Shown: one piece after another, positions 45,960-57,870 of the stretch
Layout of the letters: every line of letters starts with the position of its first letter
Numbering within the stretch: position 1 is the first letter of the stretch
Source of the DNA: Diabrotica undecimpunctata
Lineage: Eukaryota > Arthropoda > Insecta > Coleoptera > Chrysomelidae
Direction of reading: 5' to 3'
DNA: 64,000 bases
Assembly: GCF_040954645.1 (NCBI RefSeq)
Contig: NC_092806.1
Location: forward strand, 148,642,429-148,706,428
Notes under the pieces: model-generated
Told to the model about the DNA's origin: nothing
The model's input: only the letters and a program-made list of their open reading frames with translations
The model's database searches: none
Program-made: the position numbers and the translations under genes

Positions 45960-47612
45960 GGTGGCAATTATCCATCATTGTTTCGCAAAATTGTGTTATT
46001 TTATCTGGATAATTCTCATTTAATTCCTGTACAAGTGTTCATCTAAAGGGGTGTCACTTTTCAAATTTTATTACTTTATGTACCGTTGTTTTGCAAACAT
46101 CGAGATCACGACTAACCTTACAACAGAAGTGTGCGCATCTTTTTTGAAAGCAAGTAGAACATCTAATGTTGTATCATAATTTACAGAGGGACGACCTGAT
46201 TTGCGTGCATTTGCAACCGTACCAGTTTATCAGATTCTTATTTAAATCTTACTTACTGTTGACCGCGTTATGGGTCTTTCTGGATATTTATTAATAAATA
46301 TCCATCTTCGCAATTTGTCTCCATACCCAATCATCATGAGTATTTCAATTTTTTGCTTCATCTTCTTCTTCTTCGGCTTTTCCCATTATGAGTTCGCCGT
46401 TTTCGTCCTCCACAGCACTTTATTCTCCCAGTCACCTTCTCTGAGGTCTCTATCTATCATAGCATTTCCGACGTATGTTTTCCATCTTGTAGCAGGTCTT
46501 CCTCTCCGTCTTCTTCCCGGCGGGTCCCAGTTTAATATTCTTTTCGGTTACCTATGCTCTGGCATTCTTTGTACATGCCCGTACCACTGCAGGGCTCTGT
46601 TTTCCAACTTTTTTGTAATTGAGCATTTTACTTCCATTCTGTTCCATATTTCCTCCATTCTTATTCTACCCGCTCTTGTCATTGGTAGACATCTTCTCAT
46701 AAAGTCCAGTTCAACTGTTCTTATTTTATTTTATATTGTTGTTGTCATTGGCCATACTTCCGCTCCATATAGGGTAATATTCATCACTATGCTTTGAAAG
46801 ATCCTCTTTTTGTTTTCTTTGGTTAGAGTGTTGTTCCATATCACTCCATGAAGTGCTCTTGTGGCTTGTTTTCCCCGTGCTATTTTCATTTTTATATCTT
46901 TCATACGAGTACCATCTCGGCTAATCATTGACCCTAAATACTTAAAAGCCTTACAACTTAATAGTCTCTTCTTCTAAACTTAAGTTCAAACCTGCAACCT
47001 CGGGTACAATACATAAGTCTTCGGTCTTGCTCATATTTATCTTGAGTCCCCAAAGTTCATATTCTTCCTTTAATTTCCTTATCATATATTCCATATCCTC
47101 CCTGTCTTGTCCAAAAATGACTTGATCATCTGCGAAAAGTAGTGAATGTAATATATTCTCTTGTACTGGTATGCCCATTGTTCCGCATGTTCTATACCAT
47201 CTTTTCAAAGCCTGATCTATAATCTATATATATATATATATGTTAAAAAGTGTAGGTGAGAGACCACATCTATGATTGAGGCCTTTTGTTGCGGTGATTG
47301 TTTTTGTTATTTCATTACCTAACTTTATTTTCACTTGTGTTTCTTTATACAGTCTTTGTGTTATATTCACCCATTTCTCTCTAACGCGCATTCTTCTTAT
47401 TGCTTCCCATAATTGTTTCCTGGGCACGCTATCGTATACTTTCTCTAAGTCGATAAAGGTCATATGCGTTTCAATGTTTTTTTCTTTGTTCTTTTCAATC
47501 ACCTGTCTCATAATGAATATATTATCTAAACATGATCTGGCTTTTCGGAATCCGGCTTGTTCTTCGCTAAAATGGTCCATGTGTAAATTTTTTGCTTTAC
47601 ACTCAAATTCAT
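45960..47612 (-). pseudogene. Tc1-type transposase N-terminal part, split by an insert
   Basis: Start ATG at 47612 (MNLSVKQKIE). After the nested element it continues at about 46346 (LMMIGYGDKLRRWIFINKYP), then PITRSTVSKI, and TGTVANARKSGRPSVNYDTT (about 46220-46165). These are the HTH region with the GRPR-like motif. Decayed sequence runs to about 45960. The whole DDE domain is absent. Confidence 0.85.
46359..47585 (-). mobile_element. 5'-truncated RTE-like element nested in the Tc1 element
   Basis: The minus strand from 47580 reads FSEEQAGFRKARSCLDNIFIM, MTFIDLEKVYDSVPRKQLWE and SPTLFNIYIY. After a (TA)n frame break at about 47225-47240 it reads LLFADDQVIF (catalytic box, about 47145). The thumb has LYGAEVWPM (about 46755), then LQWYGHVQRMPEHR (about 46590), and it ends in a (GAA)n tail at 46363-46376. 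AATTTTTTGCTT occurs on both sides (46347-46358 and 47586-47597). Removing the insert and one copy rejoins the Tc1 reading. Confidence 0.93.
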
Positions 47613-47805
47613 TTCTACTTCAAATTAGTTCTAAGCAATAATACAGAAAATGGACGAATTAATACAATTATGGTACTACTTAATTGTTATTGAATGTTAC
47701 TAAAAATAATTACACTTCACTAAAAACTACTAGTAGACTACTTTTTTGTAATTATTTATAAATAATTTATTTTTAAGCGAATATCTGTAAAAATATATCC
47801 ATTAG

Positions 47806-48053
47806 ACCACGAGTATTATACTTTTTCGGGATCAGTTCATTTTTATCGATCTTAAAATGTCATAAAATATAGGGTGTTATATTTAAAAAAAGTGCCGATG
47901 ACGTCATCACCTTAATGTGTATTACCTTTTATAGTGAAATTTTGTTGTAGAATGTAGAATATTTAACTTAAAAGTCGACGTGTTTTAGATTTTCTTAAAA
48001 AGACTTTACATTTAGGAAATATCGAATTTATTCCAAACTCTACGGACACACTG
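47806..48053 (-). repeat. Long right TIR of the Tc1/mariner element
   Basis: Inverted partner of 45755-45952. Ends GGACACACTG before TA. Confidence 0.88.
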
Positions 48054-49009
48054 TAGAACATAGTTTTCAACAAGCATGTTAAATTGTCAAAAAGTATAGT
48101 TTTCGTCATTAATGTAGAGCAGGTTTACACACTGTATTATATTATTATACATTAATGAATTATACCGTTTTTGCTTCCATTTAATTACCTTCTTGTTGAA
48201 TATTTATGTTCTTGCAGTTATCAGAATACATTTATTAACATATAGCAATTATAAGAACTCAATTAAATATCAATTAGCAACACTAAATATTTAATTAACC
48301 TCATAATTTGCTATTTAAACTATTTTCTCTCTCTGTCGATGAATAGACCAAAATTTATTGCCATTATGTAAGCTTTTAGAAAATCCGTCGTCAACTATTA
48401 CAAAAAATTCCCGTATTTTTTGTTAAGACTGATTTTTACTGTACATATTAAGCGTATTTTAACTAACTGTAGTTGTCTGTGTAGAAATTTAGTGTGAAAA
48501 AGTTGTACAGAATAGGTAGAATAAGCACAAAACCTTTGAAAAAATCTTCAAAAGCTGATACGTGGTGCTTTAATTAATATTTTTAATCACTCTGTGGAAG
48601 GTATCTTAAATGTGTTAATTATTATGTTGGTTTCTTTTTGTTATTATAAAATAATTTAATTATAAGTTAGAGATTCAATAGGCACTTTTAATTTTTGACC
48701 ATTTGTGTAAAATTTCAGTAAGATGTGTTTTAAAAAACCGTCAATAACTTAAGTTGTTTATCAGTTTACCATTTTAAATCCAGTTTTTTCGACAGCTGTA
48801 ACTCTTAATAGGGTCATATTAATTAAATATGAATTCTAACAGGAGCACCTCAGCTGTCTCACTACCTGCACGTCAAATGAACTTTAACCGTAGCTCAACG
48901 TCCTCATCAGCAGCAGCAAAAGTGTAATTCTCAGCGAAAGAGCAACGGATCGTCTTTACTGCCTTAAAAAATACTAAATTGCAATACTATTTAATTTGAT
49001 TGGTTGTTC
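48054..49009. other. No gene seen
   Basis: AT-rich flank of the Tc1 element. The last part (about 48840 on) may already be 5' remnants of the retroelement that follows. Confidence 0.45.
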
Positions 49010-50225
49010 GTTCCAAATAAGACTACAATAGTTTTGTCTATATGTCTGCCTCCATGTCACATCTTAAAGCTCTTGACTCCGTACACAATACGCGTCTTAA
49101 AATCTGCTTAGGTACCTTTAGATCTAGCCCAACTCAAATCATATAATGTGAAGTTAACGAACCGCCACTCTAGTTAAGGAGAGAATATCTTTATAACTAA
49201 ATAATCTCATTCAATATACTCAGACCACTAAAGCTACCCAACCTCTCTCTTCTATACTAAATTCTCTCCTCAATGGTTTCGATCTTGCTGTAACTTCACC
49301 CTTTCACATCTTCCTTGGCATAAGCAACTTCCGAATGTTAATACCTCCCTTTGCTCTTTTAAAAAACATGATACTCCTAAAGCTATAATTAATTAATTTG
49401 GGGTGTAGGGTTGGCTAGTGCTGTTGTTTCCTCTTTCAGCACTACAAAACTAATCAGATTTCCTGCCGTTTGCAGTGAATACACTGAAGAACTATATGGT
49501 AATGTCGATGCTTTTCGTAAGTTGGAACTAACTGACTGTAATGTAGCGATTTGCACGACTGCTTATCATCAATACAAGTAATTAAAAACATATTCTCAAA
49601 ATCATTCTCTGGTAAATTTAATACATGACATATATAATAAACTTACGGAACATGGAGTAATTATTGTCAGTATTATCTGGGTACCTTCACATGTAAGACT
49701 TGTAGAAAATGAGGCGGAAGGATGTACCCGCAAAAGAAGCTTCTACTTTGGATTTACCTATATTAAATACCCAGCTGCATAATGATATTAAAAAAAATGA
49801 TCAAAAAGCGTATATATGACAAATGGCAATCTCATTGGACACAACTCCGAGACACTTACACGATATACAACCAGTTATACCTTCCTTAGAGCTACCACCC
49901 ATGCTCAGAAGAGACAAGATTGTTCTAAGAAGATTAAAAATTAGACACACTTGGCTTACAGATGGCTTTCTTACGGCATCTTTCGATCCACTGAATGCCG
50001 CCATTGCAGCAGTCCTTAACCGTCAAGCATTTCCTTAAAGAATGTCCACATCTTTCTACTAAAAGAAAACAACACCAGTAGGGAGATTTTACAAGAGACG
50101 TTGAATGAAACTAAGAAATTTGCAAGACTGTTTATATATTTAAGAGACATTCAGGTGCTTTATCAACTCTGAAGTGTAATTATGTTAACGGTTATGTATT
50201 GTGTTTAATTAAAATACAAAAATTC
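49010..50225 (+). pseudogene. I-clade-like RT end and RNase H domain, decayed
   Basis: Plus strand: LKLLTPYTIRVLKSA-type sequence near 49060-49130 corresponds to the block between RT and RNase H in I-like elements. RNase H remnants are at about 49400-49720, ending in IWVPSHVRLVENEA. After that comes the C-terminal linker (KKRIYDKWQSHWTQL, about 49805) and a degraded zinc-knuckle region with VKHFLKECPHL (about 50022). Many stops. Copies with better-preserved domains are at 30980-31760 and 53280-54325. Confidence 0.72.
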
Positions 50226-50359
50226 CATTGGGCAAAATAATTCAACCGAAGTATATAATATTTTAATGTTTTCATCCAGATTATCCAATAACTGTATTTG
50301 TATGTACCTATGTGGATGACTTTATGACAAACTAGAGTAATATAAATTCAAAATGTAAC

Positions 50360-50735
50360 GGTACAGGCTAGAAGATTGATTACTTTAGCAGAACGCATAG
50401 TTCTTTCAAATATGTGCTCCAATATATCGCAGAGTTTCTTAGCAAACTATCTAGAAAATATCGGACTGATCTTGTTATCCTCAATTATATTTTTGAAAAT
50501 TAGAGGTACATTAACTGAGTATAGTCACATTCTCAGCTTCAGAAGTCCTCCTCCTATTATTAAACTGCCGAATTTGTCTAGAATAAATCATGACGATACA
50601 ATATACCAAATTTTTCTGTCACAACATGGTATGATATATTACAACTACAAAAATACCCGACATACGACCAATTGCTGCAAACCAAAACTCACCACTTCAA
50701 ATCGAAAAAAGTTCTGCAAAGACCAACAGTGATAA
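50360..50735 (+). pseudogene. ORF1 (gag-like) fragment of an I-clade element
   Basis: The open stretch ITLAERIVLSNMCSNISQSF to TLTEYSHILSF and INHDDTIYQIFL matches in order the minus-strand ORF1 at 55745-54815 (RLISPAQRLLISNACP, SEYSHVLSFTRQ, IIHDNTSYRVFL). The zinc-knuckle that should follow is degraded (one Cys pair near the end). Fragment only. Confidence 0.72.
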
Positions 50736-50879
50736 ATTTATCTCAAACTGAACTTAATTAAAGAAAACTGAGACTTCACAGTAACCATACTATCCAATCA
50801 AGCTCTTTTCATATATACATATTATGTGATGATCAGTGGATCGTTTAGTTCAAATAGTCTTCCTAAAATTATAGAAACC

Positions 50880-52060
50880 GAACATTTGTGTAGAGAAAAA
50901 GATTGAAGTGATCCATGCCCGTATCTTCAGCGGTGAGCTTTAAAAGGCGTGCTTAAAGCGGACCATCCAATACGTCTTTCAAATCTTGCAGTATTTTTTT
51001 AGATGCCAAAGAATGGCAATGTAAGATACAATTACTGCTGGAGGCATTTTCTGCCACTACCTCTATTCTAGACACCCCCCCTCTAATTTTACCAACCATT
51101 GCAGCCGCTGCATCACTGCAAATATTCACACATTTACTTCACTCTATATCATTTTTTTTATATTCTCGTGGATAGTCTTGAAAATTTCTTCACCAGCAAA
51201 CACAAGCAGAACAGCAAGGTTAGCAAAGTCGGTACTTTCATCAAGCTGTAAACCGAAGAATTCATAAGTTTTAATCTAGTTATAAGCTCTCCCTCTACAA
51301 AGTCTAAAATAGTGTAAATTCCTTTGCTTATAGTGCTGTTTAACACCTGCACATTATCACTCTTCTTGGTCATATCTGGACCTAATATGCATTGTACGAC
51401 ATCCTTCACGCAATGTTTAATCAGTTCCTCGGCAATGGTATGGGGTTTTCCAGGTTTTGCAATGTGCAAACCAACAATAAATGATGCTTCAGTGGTATTT
51501 TCGTTTTAACTTTTGCAGACTCTTTCCATCATGCATAACCTTGCCTGAAGAGATAAAGCACGACGTTGGAAGGTGTCTTCGGCCTTATCAGGATGATTGC
51601 CTGTTCGTTGCCAACTTGAATAAAGCCATATAACATAAGATAGCTAGGATCATACAATCTTATTTTTATCCGAATTTCTTTTTGGTAAGGAACCTCCTTT
51701 TCACGAATTAAGGGAGAATAACTTAAATGAACTGAACTCAAATGGATCTCGTGGACATTTATATCTTCTCCATCTCTGCTAGTTTTCACTGAATTAGTTG
51801 ATTTAGATGCTTCAGTGACTTTGCTACATTTCCTTTTTAAAGACCCAGATTTCAGCCAATTTCCTTTTTAAAGACCCAGATTTCAGCCAATTTTCCATTA
51901 ATCTGGAATGAAAAAAATGTCCCAAATAAAAGAGAGCAAAACATTGCCAACAATGAAAGGTATTTTCCAACGATAATAGTGCAAGACATATTTTATGGCA
52001 AAAATAGTAACAAGAGTACACAATATTATACATATTAATTCCAATGAGTATAATTACGTT
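50880..52060 (-). pseudogene. hAT/ZBED-like transposase, decayed
   Basis: Minus strand. N-terminal basic motif GSLKRKLAEIWVFKK (about 51990). ARLCMMERVCKS is near 51540, then IAKPGKPHTIAEELIKHCV (about 51465-51410) and TISKGIYTILDFVEGELITRLK. The catalytic LQLDESTDFANLAVLL is at about 51250, followed by decayed sequence with SSNCILHCHSLASKK-like blocks near 51030. This is the ZBED5/SCAND3-like branch of hAT-derived proteins. It has multiple frame changes, one caused by a 31-bp tandem duplication at 51829-51890. Confidence 0.8.
51829..51890. repeat. 31-bp perfect tandem duplication
   Basis: TTTCCTTTTTAAAGACCCAG plus the next 11 bases occur twice in a row (51829-51859 and 51860-51890), shifting the frame of the hAT-like gene. 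Confidence 0.95.
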
Positions 52061-53279
52061 GTCACTTTTCTTCTGCAGTTATATCTAAAACTTCCACTTT
52101 GAAATCTAACTCTAATTTTTATTTTTACAAGACTCACTTATCGGCTGCAAGAATTAAACTGTGGAATGAATGCGGGTAGCAGTCGCGTCGGTCAAATTCG
52201 GCTGTTTGTTTCTCGGTCGCCATCGAGAATACACAAGTACAAATAGTCAACATGTTTCGATTGGACAGTGGCGCAGCGGCCGGTTGTTCGAGTTTTCTTA
52301 AATGTTCCCCGTCACTCTTGGCAAATGCTTGAGGCACCCCAGGGTGCCACGTCACCCACTTTAGAAACTCTGGTTTAAGCCATATAGATAAATAAATCGT
52401 ATATAGAATCTTTACTAAAAAATTAAGTCAAACAGCAGGAAAGACTTTATACTGATCCTGCAGTAGGTCAAATTTGCAAAAGCTTGTATAGATCTCACGA
52501 AAAGCTTGCAAATAATGTTTTTGTAAGATAGTATTATCATTGTCCTATAACGTTAATAATTATGAGAGACAAATGTTTTAATTTTATATAAAAATAAGCT
52601 TTTAAAAATAAATCTAATTTATGATTGTAAAAAAAAAACGTTTTATACTGTTATTCTTTGCAATATAAAAAGATCTTTCTTATATATTCCCACTAGTTAA
52701 AATATCTAAACTGATATTACAAAGTTAGCATAATGGTTGAAAGTTAAACCTGTTAGTTAAAAGTAAGAAAACTTTCTAGATAAATACGGATTTAAAGGGT
52801 GGAAAACTTTAAGAAGCGCTTGTTAAGAAAACCTCACACGAGAGTGCAAAGCTATACAAATTCAGTTTAGAAAATGGGAAATTTATTAAAATTGCCGAAT
52901 TTATGTCAGCAAGCCAAATAAGTTTTAATTAAAGACAAAGAAGTCATCGTGAAATTTACAGGAAATTGCATAGCTAGATGAGATAGTGGTGAAATATGCT
53001 ACAATGCATGGAGCAAAAAATCAGCTTTTATCCACACTGGAGATGCTTAATTAAAACTGTTTATATCCTAGCACAAAAAAGCTGTCTTTTCAAAACAGAA
53101 CTACAATAAGCTTTGAGAATTTATTTATTAAATATTTATTGTCAAATGTAATTTTTTAATTTGTAGATGAATTTGTAAATGATTTTTTTTTTATTTAGAA
53201 TAAACATTAGAATCCACATCAACCACGCAGGGTTATTAGTGGAGTAACGTACACAAGAGTTCATTTTATTTATATTAAA
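52061..53279. other. No confident gene
   Basis: 52100-52380 is GC-richer and includes GGCACCC..GGGTGCC (about 52333-52348), possibly the 5' end region of the hAT-like element. The rest is AT-rich with no recognisable coding sequence. Confidence 0.45.
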
Positions 53280-54325
53280 TAGATGTATATAAACGTAAAT
53301 ATTTTAAATAATTTATTACATGGTCAGTGTTTATGGTTAAAGTGGTTTTGATGTCATCTGAGATTCCATATTTTCTTCTTGTTTTTTCGTGGTACTGGCA
53401 GTCAATCAGAATATGCTTCACCGTCAATGGGAGAGAACAGTTTCTGCACGTTGGAGAAGATTCTTTGCTGATTAAGAATTTATGGGTCAGTGCAGTGTGT
53501 CAAATTCTTAGTCGGTTAGTTATTACTTGGTCCCTTCTATTGGATGGATTATTTAAGATGTTCTTCACAAGGGGATAAATCTCATATAGTTTGGTTCCTG
53601 AATATTTTCAGTAGTCTTGCCATATGTTCATAAAGTGGTCTTTAATTAGGTTTTTGAGATCGGAGTATGGGTAATTTCTTGATTTGGTTGTGTATTGTGA
53701 GTTTATTCGACTTGTGTTTGCTAGGTTGTACACTTACTCATTTCCAGCTATTCCTACATGCGGCGGTACCCAGATAAATGCTACTTCTTTTCGAGTTGAT
53801 TAAATTATATTTATCTCATTTTTAGAGCCCGAAATATTGGATTTGTAGGGTATATTTGTTTTACACCTAATAGAGCATTTAATGAGTCAGTGATGATGAC
53901 ACATTTATTCTCACTACGCGTTTTGAAGAAAATTAAGGCTTTCAAAATGGCTGTGGTCTCGCTTGTGAGGATGCAGCAGTTTGTAGGTAGGGATATAGTG
54001 TCGAGTAGTGTATTTACAATGCAGCAGCGTGTCCGTCTGGAACTTTAGAGGCATCACTGAAAATTTGGAGATAATTAGGATAATGAGATAACACTTCGGA
54101 GTACAAAGTGTTTAAAATGAAAATCGTATTTGTAGTTGATTTGGGGTATTTTGTGAGGGTTAAGTCAATGGTAAGTGGTTGCATTGTCCATGGAGGAAAA
54201 TGAAGACAAAGAATTAAAGGGGAAAGCTCGCCGATTAGTAGTTTTAACTGTTCATAATGGGTATAAAACCCATTTATGTTCCATTGCACTATAAATGAAT
54301 TAGTCATCCCTTGATTATCCTTCAA
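53280..54325 (-). pseudogene. ORF2 remnant: endonuclease start fused to RNase H
   Basis: ATG 54325 (MKDNQGMTNSFIVQWNINGF), the usual first endonuclease strand. After about 60 codons it passes to the segment before RNase H (HYPNYLQIFSDASKVPDGHA, about 54065). A TAA and frame change follow at about 54014. CCILTSETTAILKALIFF (about 53970) and CVIITDSLNALLG (about 53910) come next, then the C-terminal C..C...VKHILIDC block (about 53440) to about 53280. RNase H acidic positions are partly recognisable. Not functional. Confidence 0.78.
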
Positions 54326-54814
54326 CTAGTGATGATTAGTCAGTTTCGTTAGCTGAAGAAGGGTTAGGGTTTATTTTTTTCTTTAGTCGGGTGATATTAT
54401 TTCTTAACCTAGAATTTTGTGCGTAACAATAAACAAAATTAAGGATCTGTATTAGTTCCTCTGGTTCATTTGAGTAATCTTTAGAAGTTAATTCAGGGTT
54501 ATGAGAGTTTAAAACATTTTCCATAAAATCACATATTTCATTGAAATTTAGTATAAATGAAGGTGATTTATTTTCGATTTTGTCTTTGATGGATTCTAGG
54601 GAGTGAATGACATTTTCGCGGTGGGTCTTGGAAGAGGTTTTGGGTTTCTTTTTTGGTTTATATTGTTTAGGGGTATTAAAAATCGATAAGTCGGTTTTTG
54701 GGTGGTCTTCGTTAATTTCAGGAGATGATATGTTATGTCTTTTTAGCTGTTTAGAATTGACTGCATTATTTAAGGTTATTGGTGTTTCTGGTGTCGTAGT
54801 ATTTTCAGTGTTAT

Positions 54815-55745
54815 TTACAGCTGGTGATGTTTTGGAAGAAGAAGACGAAGTGTTTGGATTATCTTAAATATGTTTTGGATGAGGTCGGTTTCCGTAGATT
54901 GATATATTTTATTATTAGGTTTAGATAATGACGATGTGGTTTGAGTTGAATCTGAGAGGGAAGTTGAAGGGGTATCATTAGGTTCATGAGGTTTAGATAA
55001 TGATGATGTGGTTTGAGTTAAATCTAAGAGGGTAGTTGAATTAGTTTGGTTTGAAATGTGAGCGCATTCTGATTCTTGATGACCAATGGTTTTATATTTG
55101 GAGCAACTGAATCTGTCTATGAAGAGAAATACCCGGTAAGAAGTATTATCATGAATTATGGTAAAAGAGTCAGGAATAGATATATTTTCCAGGAGTCTAA
55201 TGAATGATTGCCTTGTAAAGCTCAGAACATGACTGTACTCACTTTTAGACATACCTACTCAAAGAAAAGTAATTTGGGATACAGTGTGATTACCAAGTTT
55301 TTGTAATTCTTGTTCAATTGTTCGGGATTGTAGGACATGCATTAGATATTAAAAGTCTCTGGGCTGGAGAAATTAATCTTCTTACTTCGACTTGACATCC
55401 ATTTATTTCGATATATTTATAAGAATAAAAAAGAGCATCAACAGTGTTTTTTGAAGAGAGGTATATGCATATCCTATTGTTAGCAATTCTGGAGGCAAAA
55501 AATACATTAATTGGACACACTAGTGATCCAACAGCTACGTAATCATGGATTTTTGTACCTTCAATGCTGGAAATGACTATTGCTTGTTGTTTTGTTGGAT
55601 GTTTTAAATAATTTACGACATCTGAGTAACTGTGTGTAGTGGAGTTGTGTGTAGTATTATTGTTGTATGAAGTCATTTTATTAATTTTCCCAATCAGAAG
55701 TTGAGCCGGTCCTGTGGCCGGTCCAAAAAACTGGTCAAAACCCAA
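54815..55745 (-). pseudogene. ORF1 gag-like protein of the I-clade element, frameshifted
   Basis: First part 55745-55314: GPATGPAQLL, then KQQAIVISSIEGTKIHDYVA, NRICIYLSSKNTVDAL and VEVRRLISPAQRLLISNACP. A stop at about 55314 and a frame change lead to 55252-54815. That part reads SEYSHVLSFTRQSFIRLLEN, DSFTIIHDNTSYRVFLF, a single zinc-knuckle FSCSKYKTIGHQESEC, then a Ser/Thr-rich tail in which TQTTSSLSKP appears twice. In relatives ORF1 coats the RNA. The N-terminal Met is uncertain, since MTSYNNN about 22 codons further in may be the true start. Confidence 0.75.
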
Positions 55746-55836
55746 CTGGAATTTTTGTTATCTCTTTACGTAGGTATTATTAAAGGTTATTTTGTTGTTG
55801 TTACAAAAATAATACGAAAAGAAGTGCCACTTTATA

Positions 55837-57271
55837 TTACCAGATTATAGGACCCGGTGCTTTTCCTTGTTTTGCGTTATGTAGGGCATTCTTTACTTCT
55901 GATGGTAAAATTTGCAGGTATTGTTCTTCTTCACCTATATCTTGTTCATTTTCCCTCTCGTCATGGAACAGATGGATTATATATTGTTCCCATATTTCCT
56001 TTATTTTGCTTTCTTTAGTAAGTATTCCTCCATTATTGTCTCTTGTTATGAGTGTTATTCTTTGTCTTGTGTTGCCTGTAAGTTCTTTCATTTTTTTTAT
56101 GTAAGTTTGAGGTGTCATGTTTGCTGCTGAGTTCTTTCAGTTCCTGGCATTTCTTATTCTTCCATTCCTTCTTAGCCTTTCTGGTATGATATTTGATTTT
56201 ATTCTTGATGGTTTTATATTTATTTTCATTTTTATTTTTGTATTTTCTTTTTTCAGTTATTAGCTCAACTATTTCCGGTGTGATCCAGTCTTTTTTAGTG
56301 GTTTCCTCTTCTTCGCCTAGGACCTCTTTTCCCGCTTTTAGTATGGCTTTATTCATATTTGCACATTCCACGCTTCTTTCAGTTAATTTGTTTATCTCTG
56401 CATTTAATTGCTGTTGGCAGTTGTCGTTTTCTTAGGTTTTTGATGTTTTTTTGGTGGTTTTAATTTTTTTCTCCGGTTTTCTGAGTTTAATGTTGACGTT
56501 TGCTAGTAATAGATTATGGTCCGTGCTTGGATAGGTTTTTGCACTTTGTACTCCATTACAAAACCTTTTGTTAATCGTTATAAAATCTATTTGGTTTCTA
56601 ATTATATTGTTCGTGTTATCTTTTGGAGAAGTCCACGTGTACAATCTTCGTGAGGGTAGGCCGTAGTATGTATTTGTTATGACTAATTCTTTCTCCTGGC
56701 AGTACTGGACTAGTCTATCACCTCTTTCGTTTCTTTTACCTAACACAAAATTTCCTAAAATATTTCCATATTTTCCTCGACCGACTTTACCATTAAAGTC
56801 GCCCATAATTATTTTTACCTCCTGCTTCTTTACGTTTTTTATTAACAGCTCTAAGTCCGCGTTGAATTTTTCGACCTCAGCATCATTGCTATCAGATGTT
56901 GGAGCATACAGTTGGATTAGGTTTATGTTTAGAGGTTTGGCTTTCAGCTGAAGTAGCATCATACGTTCGTTAAAGGGAATGAAATTTGTCACAAACTCTT
57001 TTAAATTATTGTTGATAATAATACCAACACCATGGCTGTGTTCTCCAGTTCTTTTGCCTGAGTAGAAAATAGTATTATTATCCTTGGTGTAGTTTATAGA
57101 ATTTGGCCATCGAACTTCTGAAAGGCCCAATACTTGTACGTCTGATCTCTTCATTTCTAGCATGACTGTTGTTAATTTTCCTGCTTCATAAAGTGTTCTT
57201 ATATTCCACGTTGCTATGCGTTTTAAATCCCTTACACTAAATTTATTTTTCCGCCCGGGGATTCTTTGCAC
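55837..57271 (-). pseudogene. Endonuclease half of an RTE-like element
   Basis: A 279-codon open frame from 57271 (MQRIPGRKNKFSVRDLKR). Its motifs in order are IATWNIRTLYEAGKL, VLGLSEVRWP (catalytic Glu), HGVGIIINN, IQLYAPTSDSND, IIMGDFNGKVG (Asp/Asn), RLYTWTSPKD, IRNQIDFITI and PSTDHNLLLANV (Asp-His). All AP-endonuclease-type catalytic positions are visible. A TGA-type break near 56435 leads into the linker (56371-55837) with KDWITPEIVELI and PSEVKNALHNAKQGKAPGP. The RT is cut off just there. The endonuclease itself looks intact. Confidence 0.88.
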
Positions 57272-57870
57272 CCCTGACCCATTAAAGGGACGGGAAGTCT
57301 CCGGGCACTCGGAGCCACTGTTTGATTTACGTCCATTTGTGGTTGTTCTTGGGAATCCTTAGGAATCTTTAATGCAGTGGTGTCTCCTTGCCTTTTGCAT
57401 CCTTATGCCGTTGATCTTGGTTCATCCGCTTTGAGATCGATTTCTCAATCTCAGGACAAATCCCACTTACCAACTCATCCGCCAGAAGCCGTTGTTCAGT
57501 AAGTGGGGGTTTGCTTATACCGGTAAACATTCGATAATTTCGCAGTGTTACAACCGGTTAAATCATAATTATCGCATGTGATTATTCAGTATCAGACCGA
57601 TAAAGAGATTTTCTCTACCGCTCCGGTCCCTTTTATGACATAGCTGCTGCTCTATGCCATGCTCTCAGTTGATCCGCGGGTGTTTATTTGGCAAAGCCTT
57701 ATTCACACCTGCCCCACATATCTGTAGGATGTTCCCTATCAGCCATTGGGATGCGCCGTGTTGAGGTTGAGAGCTACCCCCCTCCGAGTGTGTTTTCCAA
57801 GAAGTACTGAAGAGCACCTACTTAATTCAGAACCCCTCCTTCTTGGAAACTACACCGGCACGGTCTAGGT
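57272..57870 (-). other. GC-rich leader of the RTE-like element
   Basis: Directly upstream of the endonuclease start, without an open frame, and clearly richer in G/C than its neighbours. Minus-strand words such as CTCGGAGGGGGGTAGCTC (about 57790-57773) recall 5' leaders of insect RTE-type elements. The left limit coincides with the inverted repeat at 57871-57976. Confidence 0.6.

Larger units (their letters stand above)
45755..48053 (-). mobile_element. Tc1/mariner element with about 200-bp TIRs, TA target, interrupted
   Basis: TA at 45753-45754 and 48054-48055. The ends read CAGTGGGTCCGTAAAGTATG and, from the right, CAGTGTGTCCGTAGAGTTTG. Similarity continues for about 200 bp (45755-45952 with 47806-48053), including GGAATAAATTCGATATTTCC and ATTTTAAGATCGATAAAA. 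Between the TIRs is only the N-terminal part of a Tc1-type transposase plus a nested retrotransposon, so it is a deletion derivative that depended on a helper. Confidence 0.92.
53280..55800 (-). mobile_element. I-clade-like retrotransposon with internal deletion, antisense
   Basis: Order on the minus strand: leader, ORF1 (55745-54815), then ORF2 start (54325) joined almost directly to the RNase H domain and C-terminal zinc-knuckle, ending near 53280. The whole endonuclease core and RT are missing. Both the start of ORF1 and the end of ORF2 are kept, so this is an internal deletion and not the usual 5' truncation. Confidence 0.78.

Noticed and set aside
55912..56951. Several plus-strand frames of 70-90 codons
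   Set aside because: Opposite the intact endonuclease reading on the minus strand. Hydrophobic shadow composition.
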